DNA of 64,000 nt from Neobacillus sp. YX16 (GCF_030123505.1 NZ_CP126115.1:1626001-1690000); one strand, 5' to 3'; numbered from the stretch's first letter, positions 17,019-27,234 are shown. Program-made: numbers and translations. The notes: generated by a model not told the origin, from the sequence alone.

Positions 17019-17675
17019 ATGAGCAAGCTGATTACATGCGAAGAAGCTGTAAAAAAGGTTAAAAGCGGCTCTCGAATTATGGTAGGTGGATTTGGACTTG
17101 TAGGAAGTCCGCTTAGTTTAATAGCCGCTTTGGCTCAGTCGGAAGTGAAAGACTTAGAGATTATTAGTAATAACCTTGGTGAACCAGGTAGAGGTCTTGG
17201 AGTTTTAGTCCGGCAAAAGCAAGTAAAAAAAGCAATAGGTTCGTATTTTACATCCAATCCAGAAGTAGTTAAAGCTTATCAGGATAAAGAATTAGAAGTG
17301 GAGCTTCTCCCACAAGGAACGATGTCTGAAGCCATTCGAGCGGGCGGTGCGGGATTAGGAGGGTTTTATACACCAGTCAGCGTAGGAACGAAAATCGCTG
17401 AAAACAAAGAAGAGCGTACCCTTAATGGTAAAAAGTATGTATTTCAAGAGCCTCTTAAAGCCAATTTTTCTTTAATTAAAGCGAAAAAGGCAGATCAATT
17501 AGGAAATCTCATATACAACAAATCGGCAAGAAACTTTAATCCGATGATGGCAACAGCTGGGGATGTGGTTATTGCAGAGGTGGACGAGATTGTGGAGGTT
17601 GGCCAAATTTCTCCTGAAGAAATTGTGACCCCTCATTTATACGTTGATTATATAGTTGTGAAGGGCGGTAACTAG
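17019..17675 (+). CDS. 3-oxoacid CoA-transferase subunit A (YodS-like)
   Basis: The A subunit of a family I CoA-transferase (218 residues), which moves CoA between a CoA ester and a keto acid. Typical features are the early GGFGLVGSPLSLI glycine-rich turn and a C-terminal EVDEIVEVGQISPEEIVTPHLYVDYIV. It is the first gene of a tight operon; the B subunit begins one base after its stop. B. subtilis YodS/YodR sit with yodT and kamA in the same way. In this context, the substrate is probably 3-keto-6-acetamidohexanoate or acetoacetate rather than a generic fatty acid. Confidence 0.88.
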   Translation: MSKLITCEEAVKKVKSGSRIMVGGFGLVGSPLSLIAALAQSEVKDLEIISNNLGEPGRGLGVLVRQKQVKKAIGSYFTSNPEVVKAYQDKELEVELLPQGTMSEAIRAGGAGLGGFYTPVSVGTKIAENKEERTLNGKKYVFQEPLKANFSLIKAKKADQLGNLIYNKSARNFNPMMATAGDVVIAEVDEIVEVGQISPEEIVTPHLYVDYIVVKGGN

Positions 17676-17676
17676 C

Positions 17677-18339
17677 TTGAATATGAAACAATACATTGCT
17701 GCAAGAGCTGCAAAGGAATTGAAGGATGGCGATATCGTCAATTTGGGGATAGGGATTCCAACATTGGTGGCTGATTATATTCCATCAGATGTTAAAGTTT
17801 TTTTACACTCGGAAAACGGCATTCTTGGAGTAGGTCCTACGCCAGATCAAGAGCATATTGACCAAAATCTTGTCAATGCAGGGAAACTGCCTGTCACAGT
17901 ATTGGAAGGATCATCCTTTTTTGATAGTGCTTCCTCTTTTGCGATGATTCGCGGAGGGCATGTAAGCGTTTCAATCCTAGGCGTGTTGCAAATTGATCAA
18001 GTGGGGCGGATTGCCAACTGGGCCGTACCAGGAAAAAGTGTTCTTGGTGTAGGCGGGGCGATGGATTTATTGGAAGGCTCCAAAAAGGTCATTGTAACAA
18101 CGATGCATACTTCTAACCAAGGAGATTCAAAAATCGTCAAGGATTTAACTTATCCGGTCACATCGGAACGAATAGTGGATTTAATTATTACCGATTTGGC
18201 GGTGTTCGCTGTAAAGGAAGATGGACTTCATCTTATTGAGCTTTCCCCTGGAGTATCCCTTGAGGAAATTCAACAGAAAACGGACGCACCCTTCCAAATT
18301 GCTGAATCTTTCAATAAAGGCAAAGAGGTGAATGTATAG
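17677..18339 (+). CDS. 3-oxoacid CoA-transferase subunit B (YodR-like)
   Basis: The catalytic B subunit of the CoA-transferase (220 residues). The active-site glutamate is in the SENG motif (LHSENGILGVG), and GGHVSVSILGVLQID is also conserved. The start is a TTG at 17677, about 8 bases from AGGGCGG; an ATG at 17683 is the alternative. It overlaps the thiolase start by one base, so translation of subunits A, B and thiolase is likely coupled. With subunit A, it should form the alpha/beta heteromer needed to activate or release keto acids as CoA esters. Confidence 0.9.
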   Translation: MNMKQYIAARAAKELKDGDIVNLGIGIPTLVADYIPSDVKVFLHSENGILGVGPTPDQEHIDQNLVNAGKLPVTVLEGSSFFDSASSFAMIRGGHVSVSILGVLQIDQVGRIANWAVPGKSVLGVGGAMDLLEGSKKVIVTTMHTSNQGDSKIVKDLTYPVTSERIVDLIITDLAVFAVKEDGLHLIELSPGVSLEEIQQKTDAPFQIAESFNKGKEVNV

Positions 18340-19529
18340 TGGTTGTAATTGTAAATGCATTTAGGACTGCTATCGGAAGCTTCGGTGGGTCACTGGCAGA
18401 TACGCCTCCGGAAGTGCTCGTATCCCTCATCATGAAAAATAATCTTTCTGCTTCCGGTTACGGTGCCAATATTGTCGATGAAGTCATCGTCGGACAAACA
18501 AAGCAGAGTGCGCATGCTCCGAATATTGCAAGAGTCGCGGCATTACAGGCCTATTTTCCAGTATCTATTCCTGCTTATACTGTTCACCGTCAGTGCGGTT
18601 CGGGCATGCAGGCCGTCATTAACGGAGCGATGTCCATTTTGACTGGTCAGGCGGAAGTCGTTATAGCAGGAGGTGTCGAAAACATGTCACAAGCGCCTCA
18701 TTATACGCTTGGCACTCGAATCGGCCACAAGATGGGAGATATGACGCTGTATGATTCAAATACGGAGAGTCAGCCAAAATCGCAGCCAGAGGAGATATAC
18801 GGTCGTTTCACGATGGGGCAAACAGCTGAGTGGCTGGCTGAAAAATATAACATTACCCGCCGTGAACAAGATGAATTTGCTTTCACGAGTCAGCAGAAAA
18901 CGAAACGTGCAATTGAAATGGGCCACTTTGAAGAAGAAATCATACCTGTTCCGGTAAAGGAAGGAAAAAAGGGGATCCGACACTTTGCGATAGATGAGTA
19001 CCCAAGATTGACGGACATTGAAAAGTTAGGAACACTAAGTTCTGTGTTTCAAAAGGATGGTACGGTAACAGCCGGAAACTCATCCGGAAGAAATGATGGA
19101 GCTTCGATGCTGCTGTTGATGTCGGAAGAAAAAGCGATACAACTTGGAGTGGTCCCGATGGCAAGGATTCGTTCCTTTGCTGCAGCGGGTGTATCACCAA
19201 AAGATATGGGAATCGGTCCGGTTCCTGCATCCCAGATTGCGTTGAAAAAAGCGGGTCTTCGTTTGGAAGATATCGATTTGATTGAATTAAATGAAGCATT
19301 CGCTGCTCAAAGTCTTGCTTGTTTAAAAGAATGGGACATAAAAGGAGACAACGTGAATGTAAACGGAGGGGCGATTGCCTTAGGCCATCCACTTGGGTGC
19401 TCCGGTGCGAGAATCGTCACTACATTATGCCATGAGCTTGAAAAACAAAAACGGCAATATGGCCTTGCGACGATTTGTGTGGCAGGTGGATTAGGACTGG
19501 CAATGGTGGTGGAAAGATGGATGGAATAA
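18339..19529 (+). CDS. Thiolase family protein (acetyl-CoA acyltransferase)
   Basis: A 396-residue thiolase. The nucleophilic Cys is in [10 protein letters not shown], the histidine sites in LNEAFAAQ and [16 protein letters not shown], and the second Cys in TICVAGGLG. It starts with GTG, overlapping the preceding stop by one base. Thiolases cut 3-ketoacyl-CoA with CoA into acetyl-CoA and a shortened acyl-CoA. Next to a CoA-transferase and KamA, the likely substrates are acetoacetyl-CoA and/or 3-keto-6-acetamidohexanoyl-CoA; the sequence alone does not decide. The local base composition is GC-richer than flanking core genes. Confidence 0.92.
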   Translation: MVVIVNAFRTAIGSFGGSLADTPPEVLVSLIMKNNLSASGYGANIVDEVIVGQTKQSAHAPNIARVAALQAYFPVSIPAYTVHRQCGSGMQAVINGAMSILTGQAEVVIAGGVENMSQAPHYTLGTRIGHKMGDMTLYDSNTESQPKSQPEEIYGRFTMGQTAEWLAEKYNITRREQDEFAFTSQQKTKRAIEMGHFEEEIIPVPVKEGKKGIRHFAIDEYPRLTDIEKLGTLSSVFQKDGTVTAGNSSGRNDGASMLLLMSEEKAIQLGVVPMARIRSFAAAGVSPKDMGIGPVPASQIALKKAGLRLEDIDLIELNEAFAAQSLACLKEWDIKGDNVNVNGGAIALGHPLGCSGARIVTTLCHELEKQKRQYGLATICVAGGLGLAMVVERWME

Positions 19530-20902
19530 ATAAAGACTACGTGTTTCATCGTGATTTAAAAAAGGAGTACCCGATTATTACCCACGGTGTAGGAGTCTAT
19601 CTCATAGATGAGAACGGGAAAAAATATTTGGATGCTTGCTCGGGAGCGGTTGCAGCCAACTTGGGCCATGGGATTACTTCTATAGGAGAGGCCATGGCAG
19701 AACAAGCAAAAAAAGCAGCTTTCGTTCATACAATGCGCTTTGAGACGAAAGCGTTGCATGAACTGGCTGAAACAATCGGAAAAATGGCTCCAGACCATTT
19801 AAATAAAGTGTATTTTACAACAGGAGGCTCCGAAGCAAATGAAAGTGCTTTGAAGCTGGCGAGGCAATATCATAGGGACGCCGGCAGACCCCAAAAACAC
19901 ATTGTGATCGGGCGATGGCAATCGTACCACGGTAACACTATCGGTTCTTTATCAGCAGGAGGAGATGTTAAAAGAAGGCATGCATACACTCCTAATCTTT
20001 TAAACTATGCCCATGTCTATTCTCCGTACTGCCACCGATGTCCATACGATCGTCAAAAAGATGATTGTCTCTCTAAACAAAACTGGACATGTGTAACGGA
20101 TATTGAAAGAACCATTTTTGAGCTTGGTCCTGAGAACGTGTCGGCATTTATTGCCGAACCGATTGTTGGAAGCCAGCAAGGTGCTGTTCCACCGCCGCCG
20201 GGGTATTTTGAGAAAGTTCGAGAGCTGTGTGATCATTACGAAATCGTCTTAATTATCGATGAAGTGATGACTGGATTTGGCCGTACTGGTACCAACTTCG
20301 CGACAGAACAGATTGGAATCAAGCCTGATATAATCACATTCGGAAAAGGGGTATCAGCGGGATATGCTCCGCTCGCCGGAATGATCGTTCATAATCGGTT
20401 AATCGATGGGCTCATTCAAAACAGCGACGGGAAATTCATTCACGGTTACACATATAGTGGGCATCCTGTTGCTGTTGCAGCCGGTCTTGCTGCATTGGAC
20501 GTATATAAGCGAGATATGGTGCTGGAAAACGTCAAAAAACAAGGTACCTACCTTGTCAAACGTCTTATGGAGCTGAAGCAAAAACATTCTTATATATCTG
20601 ATGTTCGGGGCAGAGGGCTTTTAATAGGTATGGAGCTTGTGAAGGATCCTGGGCAGGATCTGTTGTTCGATCCATCTGAAAAAGCTGCTGAAAGATTGAA
20701 TGGAATTGCGATGGAACTCGGTGCGGTTTTTTATCCCGGTTCCGGTTCAATTGACGGTACAAAGGGGGAGCACCTCATCATCAGCCCTCCTTTAAATGTT
20801 ACGAGAGCAGAAATTGATGAGATTGTAAGAATTTTAGATGAATCATTCACGATATTCAAAGGTCAATTAAGAAAGGATGAGATTTATGAAATTACAAAAT
20901 AA
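19517..20902 (+). CDS. Class III PLP aminotransferase (YodT-like)
   Basis: A class III (omega) aminotransferase of 461 residues. The PLP lysine is Lys277 in [11 protein letters not shown], with the Asp of [14 protein letters not shown] coordinating the cofactor. A Cys-rich segment, residues about 172-192 (YCHRCPYD...CLSK...TC), is seen in this YodT-like subgroup. The start is the ATG at 19517, inside the last codons of the thiolase gene (13-base overlap). It is the best candidate to remove the 3-amino group of beta-lysine or its acetyl derivative. Its partner acceptor is probably 2-oxoglutarate, regenerated by the glutamate dehydrogenase downstream. Confidence 0.87.
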   Translation: MDGINKDYVFHRDLKKEYPIITHGVGVYLIDENGKKYLDACSGAVAANLGHGITSIGEAMAEQAKKAAFVHTMRFETKALHELAETIGKMAPDHLNKVYFTTGGSEANESALKLARQYHRDAGRPQKHIVIGRWQSYHGNTIGSLSAGGDVKRRHAYTPNLLNYAHVYSPYCHRCPYDRQKDDCLSKQNWTCVTDIERTIFELGPENVSAFIAEPIVGSQQGAVPPPPGYFEKVRELCDHYEIVLIIDEVMTGFGRTGTNFATEQIGIKPDIITFGKGVSAGYAPLAGMIVHNRLIDGLIQNSDGKFIHGYTYSGHPVAVAAGLAALDVYKRDMVLENVKKQGTYLVKRLMELKQKHSYISDVRGRGLLIGMELVKDPGQDLLFDPSEKAAERLNGIAMELGAVFYPGSGSIDGTKGEHLIISPPLNVTRAEIDEIVRILDESFTIFKGQLRKDEIYEITK

Positions 20903-22181
20903 AACAGCAGAGATTAAAGAAAAAGCACAAAAACATTTATCACCGGTTATGACAAGGGTAACGGAGCTTGTCATTGAAAAAGCGCATGGCGCCAAATTTT
21001 GGACGACAGACGGAAAGGAGTATATCGATTTCGTTTCAGGAGTGGCTGTCAATGCAGTCGGGCATACGAACAGGAAAATGGTGGAGGCCATTAAAAAGCA
21101 AGCTGAAGCCTTGATTCATCTTGGATTGAACTATGGTTATTATGAAACGGCAGCGAATTTGGCGGAAAAGCTTGCTCATATCACACCAGGAAATCTAGAC
21201 ACTGTCTTTTTCTCCAATTCGGGAGCTGAAGCTATTGACGGTGCACTTAAACTAGCAAAGGCGGCCACAGGCAGGCCCGCCATCATTGCTTTTGAAGGAT
21301 CGTTTCATGGCCGTACATTAGGAGCAACAGCCATTACTGCATCAAGCTCTAAATACCGTCGTTATTATGAACCGATTTTAGGTGAGGTGTATCACGTTCC
21401 ATATCCGTATCCCAGCCAGCTGAAAAACATTAGAGAAGAAGAAGCTGAAGAGTATTGCTTGAATCAGCTTCAAAAGTTGTTCGATTTACGGGTGGATCCT
21501 TCACGAGTAGCGGCCATCATCATTGAACCTGTAATGGGTGAAGGCGGCTATTATCCAGCACCGCCAAGCTTTTTGCAGGAGTTAAGAAAGATTTCAGAGG
21601 AACACGGCATTTTGCTTATCTTTGACGAAGTACAAACAGGATTTGGCAGGACAGGCAAAATGTTCGCGGCAGAACATGCGAATGTGACTCCTGATATTTT
21701 AGTACTGGCAAAAGCCCTTTCCGGCGGCATGCCTCTTGGTGCCATTGTAGCATGTCGTGAGCTTCATGAAAAATGGCCGACGGCCGGTCATGGTTCGACA
21801 TTTGGAGGAAATCCAGTTTCTTGTGCTGCGGCATTGGCAAACATAGAGGTCATTGAGGAAGAGAAGTTAGTAGAACGCAGTGCTAAACTCGGTGCCGAGA
21901 TTGTCGGCCGACTTCATAACTCAGTAGGACATTTACCGGGCATTGTTGAAGTTCGAGGAGTCGGCATGATGATCGGTATCGAATTCGATTCGGAATCTGC
22001 TGCTTTCTTAGTACCGAAAATTAAATCGAAAGCACTTGAAAATGGATTGCTCATTATGAACTGTGGTGTAAGCGGGCAAACAATCCGATTAATGCTGCCT
22101 CTTAATATTCAAGAAGACGTGCTAGATATAGGATTAACGATTTTAGAAGATGTGATAACAGAAACAATATCCGGAAACTAA
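20886..22181 (+). CDS. 4-aminobutyrate-type class III aminotransferase
   Basis: A second class III aminotransferase (431 residues), closer to GABA transaminase than its neighbour. The glycine-rich NSGAEAIDGALKLA, the FDEVQTGFGRTG block and Lys276 in VLAKALSGGMPLGA are all present. The ATG at 20886 has AAAGGA eight bases upstream and is preferred to ATG 20877; it overlaps the upstream gene by 17 bases. Followed by an aldehyde dehydrogenase, it forms a GabT-GabD-like pair that would turn 4-aminobutyrate into succinate semialdehyde and then succinate. Ornithine or acetylornithine cannot be excluded as substrate. Confidence 0.85.
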   Translation: MKLQNKTAEIKEKAQKHLSPVMTRVTELVIEKAHGAKFWTTDGKEYIDFVSGVAVNAVGHTNRKMVEAIKKQAEALIHLGLNYGYYETAANLAEKLAHITPGNLDTVFFSNSGAEAIDGALKLAKAATGRPAIIAFEGSFHGRTLGATAITASSSKYRRYYEPILGEVYHVPYPYPSQLKNIREEEAEEYCLNQLQKLFDLRVDPSRVAAIIIEPVMGEGGYYPAPPSFLQELRKISEEHGILLIFDEVQTGFGRTGKMFAAEHANVTPDILVLAKALSGGMPLGAIVACRELHEKWPTAGHGSTFGGNPVSCAAALANIEVIEEEKLVERSAKLGAEIVGRLHNSVGHLPGIVEVRGVGMMIGIEFDSESAAFLVPKIKSKALENGLLIMNCGVSGQTIRLMLPLNIQEDVLDIGLTILEDVITETISGN

Positions 22182-22222
22182 TTTTCGATTCCTCGGAATA
22201 CAACGAAAAAGGAGGTCAAGTT

Positions 22223-23683
22223 ATGTCTAGTCAAATCAAAACAGATATTCTTCAGGGAGATCTTTATATAAATGGAAAATGGGTAACTGCCCCTGATCAG
22301 TCCTACTTTGAAAGCTTAAATCCGGCAACGGGGGAACTTGTCGGCATATGTGCGGCCGCCACAACGGAGCAAGTGGATGAGGCTGTCGCAAAAGCGAATG
22401 TAGCCTATTCACAATGGAAGATCACCCCCATTCCTGAACGAGCGGCTTATTTAACGAAAGCAGCCCAATTGTTTGAAAGACGAAAAGAGGAACTTGCTAG
22501 TGTCATGACAATGGAGATGGGAAAAGTGCTGCCAGAGTCTATAGGCGAAGTTGGAGTGGTCATCGCGACTGCTCAATATATGGCAGGTGAGGGACGACGC
22601 CTGTTTGGAGAAACGGTCCCGACCAGCTTCCCAGACCGGAACGTAAGAATGGTTCGTGAACCTCTTGGAGTTACGGCGTGCATTACCCCCTGGAACTTCC
22701 CAGTTGCGCTTGCTTCTTACAAAATCTTTTCAGCCCTGATTTCTGGTAATACCGTCGTATGGAAGCCTGCTTCAGAGGTTGCGCTATCGGCAAAGATATT
22801 TGTGGAAGTGTTAGATGAAGCCGGATTGCCAGCAGGGGTTGTGAACTTAATTACCGGTTCAGGAAGAACAGTTGGTCAAACACTCGCAGAGCATTCAGAT
22901 GTTAAAATCATTTCGTTTACGGGCTCAACAGAAGTCGGACAAAAGCTAGCTGAAATGAGCAGTAAAACGTTAAAACGTATTTCATTGGAATTAGGTGGGA
23001 AAAATGCAGTGATCGTCTTGAAGGACGCAGACTTGGACAAGGCGGCAGACGGAATCGTAAAATCAGCGTTTACGACAACTGGTCAGCGCTGTACAGCGGC
23101 AAGTCGAGTAATCGTTGAGCGTCCAGTAAAGGAACTGCTCGTACAAAAAGTAGTTGAATTAACAAAGTCTCTGAAAATAGGAAATGGACTTGAAGAAGGG
23201 AAACAAGTGGGCCCTCTCGTAAATGAAGACCAGCTTCATACAGTCGAAAAATATGTAAAAACAGCGATTGAAGAAGGTGGGCAAATTGTGTCAGGTGGGC
23301 AGCGTGTCAAAGAATTAGGCGGTTATTACTATCAGCCGACAATCATTGAGAATGTGAAACCAAATGATACCATTGCACAGGAAGAAATTTTTGGCCCTGT
23401 TCTTGCCATCATTGAAGTAGATTCATATGAAGAAGCCATAGAGGTAAATAACGGGACTATTTATGGTCTATCAACTTCCATTTATACTGAGAGCCTTCAT
23501 TATGCGAACCGTGCTGCAAAGGAAGCGGTAAGCGGACTTGTCTATATTAATAACGGAACATCCAATGCCGAGATGGGAGTGGCGTTTGGGGGTATGAAAA
23601 TGTCCGGAAACGGTCACCGTGAAGTTTCCCATCATGTATTTGATGTCATGACAGAGTGGAAGTCGATTTATACAAATTATTAA
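22223..23683 (+). CDS. NAD(P)+-dependent aldehyde dehydrogenase (succinate-semialdehyde type)
   Basis: An ALDH-superfamily enzyme of 486 residues with the catalytic Cys290 (TTGQRCTAAS) and general base Glu256 (SLELGGK), plus the TPWNFP cofactor motif. It sits behind a perfect AAAGGAGGT ribosome site, 41 bases after the GABA-type aminotransferase. In this position, its most likely substrate is succinate semialdehyde, though glutarate or other omega-aldehydes are possible. It has the GC-richer composition of the cluster (33 of 60 bases G or C in the line 22621-22680). Confidence 0.9.
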   Translation: MSSQIKTDILQGDLYINGKWVTAPDQSYFESLNPATGELVGICAAATTEQVDEAVAKANVAYSQWKITPIPERAAYLTKAAQLFERRKEELASVMTMEMGKVLPESIGEVGVVIATAQYMAGEGRRLFGETVPTSFPDRNVRMVREPLGVTACITPWNFPVALASYKIFSALISGNTVVWKPASEVALSAKIFVEVLDEAGLPAGVVNLITGSGRTVGQTLAEHSDVKIISFTGSTEVGQKLAEMSSKTLKRISLELGGKNAVIVLKDADLDKAADGIVKSAFTTTGQRCTAASRVIVERPVKELLVQKVVELTKSLKIGNGLEEGKQVGPLVNEDQLHTVEKYVKTAIEEGGQIVSGGQRVKELGGYYYQPTIIENVKPNDTIAQEEIFGPVLAIIEVDSYEEAIEVNNGTIYGLSTSIYTESLHYANRAAKEAVSGLVYINNGTSNAEMGVAFGGMKMSGNGHREVSHHVFDVMTEWKSIYTNY

Positions 23684-23760
23684 CTAACTCTGATGTATTA
23701 ATCACCAGGGAAGTTCAGGGCTCTTTTTTTGATAACTTCATATATCCGAGGGAGGAGAAT

Positions 23761-25281
23761 ATGAGAAAACATCGTATCGGTATCGCATTCTTTTACCATG
23801 AATCCCACAGTTTCAGCCCGATGAAGACTGAAATCGAACAGTTTCGCAATGAAGGCTACTTTATTGGCGATGAAATTTATGATGCCTATATGGGCACTAA
23901 AACGGAAGTGGGCGGGTTTTTGGATGTAATGAAACAAGAAAGGGATGTAGAAATCGTACCACTGCTTTGTGCGGCAGCGGTCCCATCGGGCGTAGTATCA
24001 GCAGAAGCCTATTCTATCATCGAAGAGCAAATGATGGAGTCAATCCGGGAGGCTGGACGGCTGGACGGCTTATTGCTGGCACTGCATGGGGCAATGGTCG
24101 TGGAGGACCTATTTGATCCGGAAGAGCATTTACTAGGAAAAATTCGTGAGCTTATCGGACCGAGTGTCCCGATTGCGACAACACTGGATATGCACGCTAA
24201 TTTAAGTGGAAAAATGATTCATTATACACCACTTCATTTTGGATTTAAAACATATCCACATGTTGATATGTATGAACAAGGAGTTCATGCTTCAATGGCT
24301 TTATTGAAGCAATTAAAGGAAGGTGTGCATTATTATGCTTCTTTTGAAAAATTGCCGATGATGCCTCCCTCTATCAATATGAGAACTGCAGAAGGACCGA
24401 TGCACAAAATGATAGAGTGGGCGAAACAAGCCGAAGAGGAAGAAGAAATTTATAATGTGTCCGTATTTGGTGGCTTTCCTTACTCGGATATTCCTATGGT
24501 CGGTGCAAGTGTACTGGTTGTTTCGCTCAATCCACAAAAAGGAAAAGAGACAGCCCAAAAGATGGCTTCCTTGTTCTGGAGTGTAAGAGAAGAATTTATC
24601 ATGAATTTGCCCGGTGTAAAAGAAGGGCTCGATTTGGCGATGTCGATTGAAGATGACAAACCGGTCGTGCTGGCGGACATCTCGGATAATCCTTTAAGCT
24701 GCGGGAGCGGGGATACAACAGAGCTGCTTCGGGAAATGGTGAAGCTGGATATTCCGGATACATTGTTTGGCGGGCTCTACGATCCCGAATCGATCGAGCT
24801 TTGTCGTAAAGCAGGGGTAGGAAAAAAGGTATGGCTGTCCCTTGGCGGGAAAGTATCTCCTGAATTTGGGGAAACCGTTCAGGTCGAAGCAACGGTCGTG
24901 GCACTATCAGACGGTATTTTTCACAATTCTGGGCCCTTCAATCAGCATTTAAGAGTCGATTTAAAGGGGGCGGCTCACATTCGCGTTGGCAAGATGGATA
25001 TACTCCTCATTGGAAGGCCGATGTCAGCGAATGATCCGGAAATGTTTCGTCATATTGGCCTTGAGCCGCAGGCAAAGAGAATTCTTGGGTTAAAGGCTAA
25101 AAATCATTTTCGGGCAGCGTTTGAGCCGATTGTTGGCCGTATCATTTATGTGGATGCACCTGGTGTTGCATCCAATCGTTTAACAACTTTTACGTATCGT
25201 TACATTCCTAAGCCAATTTGGCCGCTGGATGATATCGAATATGAAGTAGAACTAAGGGGGAAAGAAAAATGGAAACATTGA
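23761..25281 (+). CDS. M81 family metallopeptidase (MlrC-like)
   Basis: A 506-residue protein of the MlrC/DUF1485 type. Metal-binding histidines are likely in FYHESHSFSP (residues about 15-24) and TLDMHANLSGK; a C-terminal DUF1485_C-like region follows, with DISDNPLSCGSGDTTELL. The start at 23761 lies behind GGGAGGAG; the upstream in-frame extension is not conserved-looking. The founding member, MlrC, cleaves a linear peptide in microcystin breakdown, and other members are probably amidohydrolases. In a lysine operon that lacks the M20-type deacetylase YodQ, it could be the amidase that removes an acetyl group. That role is inference. Confidence 0.85.
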   Translation: MRKHRIGIAFFYHESHSFSPMKTEIEQFRNEGYFIGDEIYDAYMGTKTEVGGFLDVMKQERDVEIVPLLCAAAVPSGVVSAEAYSIIEEQMMESIREAGRLDGLLLALHGAMVVEDLFDPEEHLLGKIRELIGPSVPIATTLDMHANLSGKMIHYTPLHFGFKTYPHVDMYEQGVHASMALLKQLKEGVHYYASFEKLPMMPPSINMRTAEGPMHKMIEWAKQAEEEEEIYNVSVFGGFPYSDIPMVGASVLVVSLNPQKGKETAQKMASLFWSVREEFIMNLPGVKEGLDLAMSIEDDKPVVLADISDNPLSCGSGDTTELLREMVKLDIPDTLFGGLYDPESIELCRKAGVGKKVWLSLGGKVSPEFGETVQVEATVVALSDGIFHNSGPFNQHLRVDLKGAAHIRVGKMDILLIGRPMSANDPEMFRHIGLEPQAKRILGLKAKNHFRAAFEPIVGRIIYVDAPGVASNRLTTFTYRYIPKPIWPLDDIEYEVELRGKEKWKH

Positions 25282-25748
25282 ACAAAACCTATTATGTCGA
25301 AGTACCAGCTTCATTGAATCCAGAACAGCTAAAAATGATGATGGAGCTTGAGCAAGATGCGTTTCCGGGATTAGGAGCAGTAGATGAACAAGCCCTTGTC
25401 CCACTTACACGCTACGGGAAACTCATTCAATACCGGCAGCAAAATGATCCAAGACCGATTGCGATTTGCGAAGTGATGAGAGCTTACAATGATATTCATA
25501 AAGCCTACATTTTTGGGTTTTATGTCCGCTCCGACCAGCAAGGGAAAGGAATCGGGAAATTATTTTTACAGGCAATTTATCCGATTCTAAAGCAAGATGG
25601 TTTTCGTAAGGTTTGCTTAACGGTCAGTACTAAAAACAAGGCAGCCGTCAAGTTATATGAAAAATTAGGGTTTGTCATAAAAGAGACAAGATTCGATGAA
25701 TTTGGCGAAGGGGAAAATCGCTATTATATGGAATACCTCATTTCTTAA
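25269..25748 (+). CDS. GNAT acetyltransferase (candidate beta-lysine N6-acetyltransferase)
   Basis: A GNAT enzyme of 159 residues with the acetyl-CoA-binding motif RSDQQGKGIGKLF and a typical C-terminal NKAAVKLYEKLGF. It overlaps the M81 gene by 13 bases and precedes kamA by 71 bases. B. subtilis YodP and archaeal AblB, neighbours of kamA or ablA, are beta-lysine acetyltransferases, so this gene is the positional counterpart. It is clearly shorter than AblB-type proteins (about 220-280 residues as I recall them), so it may be a different GNAT recruited to the same step or one acting on another amine. Confidence 0.8.
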   Translation: METLNKTYYVEVPASLNPEQLKMMMELEQDAFPGLGAVDEQALVPLTRYGKLIQYRQQNDPRPIAICEVMRAYNDIHKAYIFGFYVRSDQQGKGIGKLFLQAIYPILKQDGFRKVCLTVSTKNKAAVKLYEKLGFVIKETRFDEFGEGENRYYMEYLIS

Positions 25749-25819
25749 TATAGTAATGATCAGAGGAGAATTCATAAAAAATGGTCAATAAAAAAATAGG
25801 CTAATTTTAGGAGGAGTTT

Positions 25820-27232
25820 ATGATGAGAAACACTTTATTCAAACCAAAAAGACATTGGAAAGAAATCGAGCTTTGGAAGGATGTTACAGAGGAGCAATGG
25901 AACGATTGGGTTTGGCAGCTGACGAATACTATCAAAAATTTAGAAGACTTAAAGAAAGTAGTTAACTTAACACCAGAAGAAGAGGAAGGGGTTTTAATCT
26001 CAACAAAAACAATCCCATTAAACATCACGCCATATTATGCTTCCCTTATGGATCAGGATGATCCAAGATGTCCGGTTCGAATGCAGTCTGTTCCGATTTC
26101 TGCGGAATTGAATAAAACAAGATATGATTTAGAAGATCCCCTTCACGAAGATGAAGACTCACCAGTACCTGGGTTAACACATCGTTATCCGGATCGCGTG
26201 TTGTTCTTAGTAACAAATCAATGCTCCATGTACTGCCGTTACTGTACTAGAAGACGTTTCTCCGGACAAATCGGAATGGGCGTGCCAAAGAAACAGTTAG
26301 ACACAGCGATAAATTATATTGCATCAAATCCGCAAATCAGAGATGTGTTAATTTCCGGAGGAGACGGGCTCCTTATTAATGACAATATTGTAGAATATAT
26401 TTTAAAGAATTTACGTGAGATTCCGCATGTAGAAATTATTCGTATTGGTACAAGAGCACCTGTCGTTTTCCCACAGCGTATTACTGAAAATCTTTGTAAT
26501 ATCTTGAAAAAGTATCATCCAGTTTGGTTGAATACACATTTCAATACATCTATTGAAATTACGGAAGAATCGAAGCGTGCATGTGAGATGCTTGCAAATG
26601 TTGGTGTACCTGTTGGTAACCAGTCTGTTATTTTGGCAGGCATTAACGACAGTGTACCGATCATGAAACAGCTTATGCATGACCTTGTTAAAATTCGTGT
26701 TCGTCCATATTATATTTACCAATGTGATTTATCAGAAGGGATTGGCCATTTCCGTGCACCAATCAGCAAAGGATTGGAAATTATGGAAGGACTTCGCGGT
26801 CATACATCGGGTTATGCCGTTCCGACATTTATTGTTGATGCCCCAGGTGGAGGAGGCAAAATTCCATTGCAGCCGAACTATATCATTTCTCAAAGTTCTA
26901 ATAAAGTCGTATTACGTAACTTTGAAGGTGTCATTACATCTTATCCAGAACCAACAAATTATCAGTCAGGCAGTGCAGAGGATTACTACAAAAAGGTATA
27001 TCCTGAAGTGTTTGAAAAGTTTGAAAGTAATGGTGTTCTATCCATTATTGATGATACGAAATTTAACCTTACACCTGAAGGATTAAAACGGTTAGATCGC
27101 CGCAAAACGTATAAGGAAAATACTGAGCATAGTTCATTAAAAGATAAACGTGACAAACGTGACGAGTTAAAAGAGAAAAAATTCCAATCGCAAATGAAGA
27201 AATATGAAACAGTGGGAGCAAAGGAGGAATAA
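25820..27232 (+). CDS. kamA: L-lysine 2,3-aminomutase KamA
   Basis: A radical SAM, PLP-dependent enzyme that converts L-lysine to L-beta-lysine. All signatures are present: iron-sulfur cluster motif Cys-x3-Cys-x2-Cys (Cys135, Cys139, Cys142), the GGDGLL SAM-binding turn, and PLP Lys347 in APGGGGKIPL. The 470-residue length matches B. subtilis KamA. Two ATG codons in tandem (25820, 25823) follow AGGAGGAG. Two sample lines of this gene have 33-38% G+C by hand count, much lower than the genes just upstream (45-58%), suggesting a separate origin. The C-terminal 40 residues are a Lys/Glu/Asp-rich tail. Confidence 0.97.
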   Translation: MMRNTLFKPKRHWKEIELWKDVTEEQWNDWVWQLTNTIKNLEDLKKVVNLTPEEEEGVLISTKTIPLNITPYYASLMDQDDPRCPVRMQSVPISAELNKTRYDLEDPLHEDEDSPVPGLTHRYPDRVLFLVTNQCSMYCRYCTRRRFSGQIGMGVPKKQLDTAINYIASNPQIRDVLISGGDGLLINDNIVEYILKNLREIPHVEIIRIGTRAPVVFPQRITENLCNILKKYHPVWLNTHFNTSIEITEESKRACEMLANVGVPVGNQSVILAGINDSVPIMKQLMHDLVKIRVRPYYIYQCDLSEGIGHFRAPISKGLEIMEGLRGHTSGYAVPTFIVDAPGGGGKIPLQPNYIISQSSNKVVLRNFEGVITSYPEPTNYQSGSAEDYYKKVYPEVFEKFESNGVLSIIDDTKFNLTPEGLKRLDRRKTYKENTEHSSLKDKRDKRDELKEKKFQSQMKKYETVGAKEE

Positions 27233-27234
27233 TT

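Noticed and set aside
18751..19392. Several frames opposite or within the thiolase gene
   Set aside because: They overlap a clear thiolase with all catalytic motifs and have no ribosome sites or family features.
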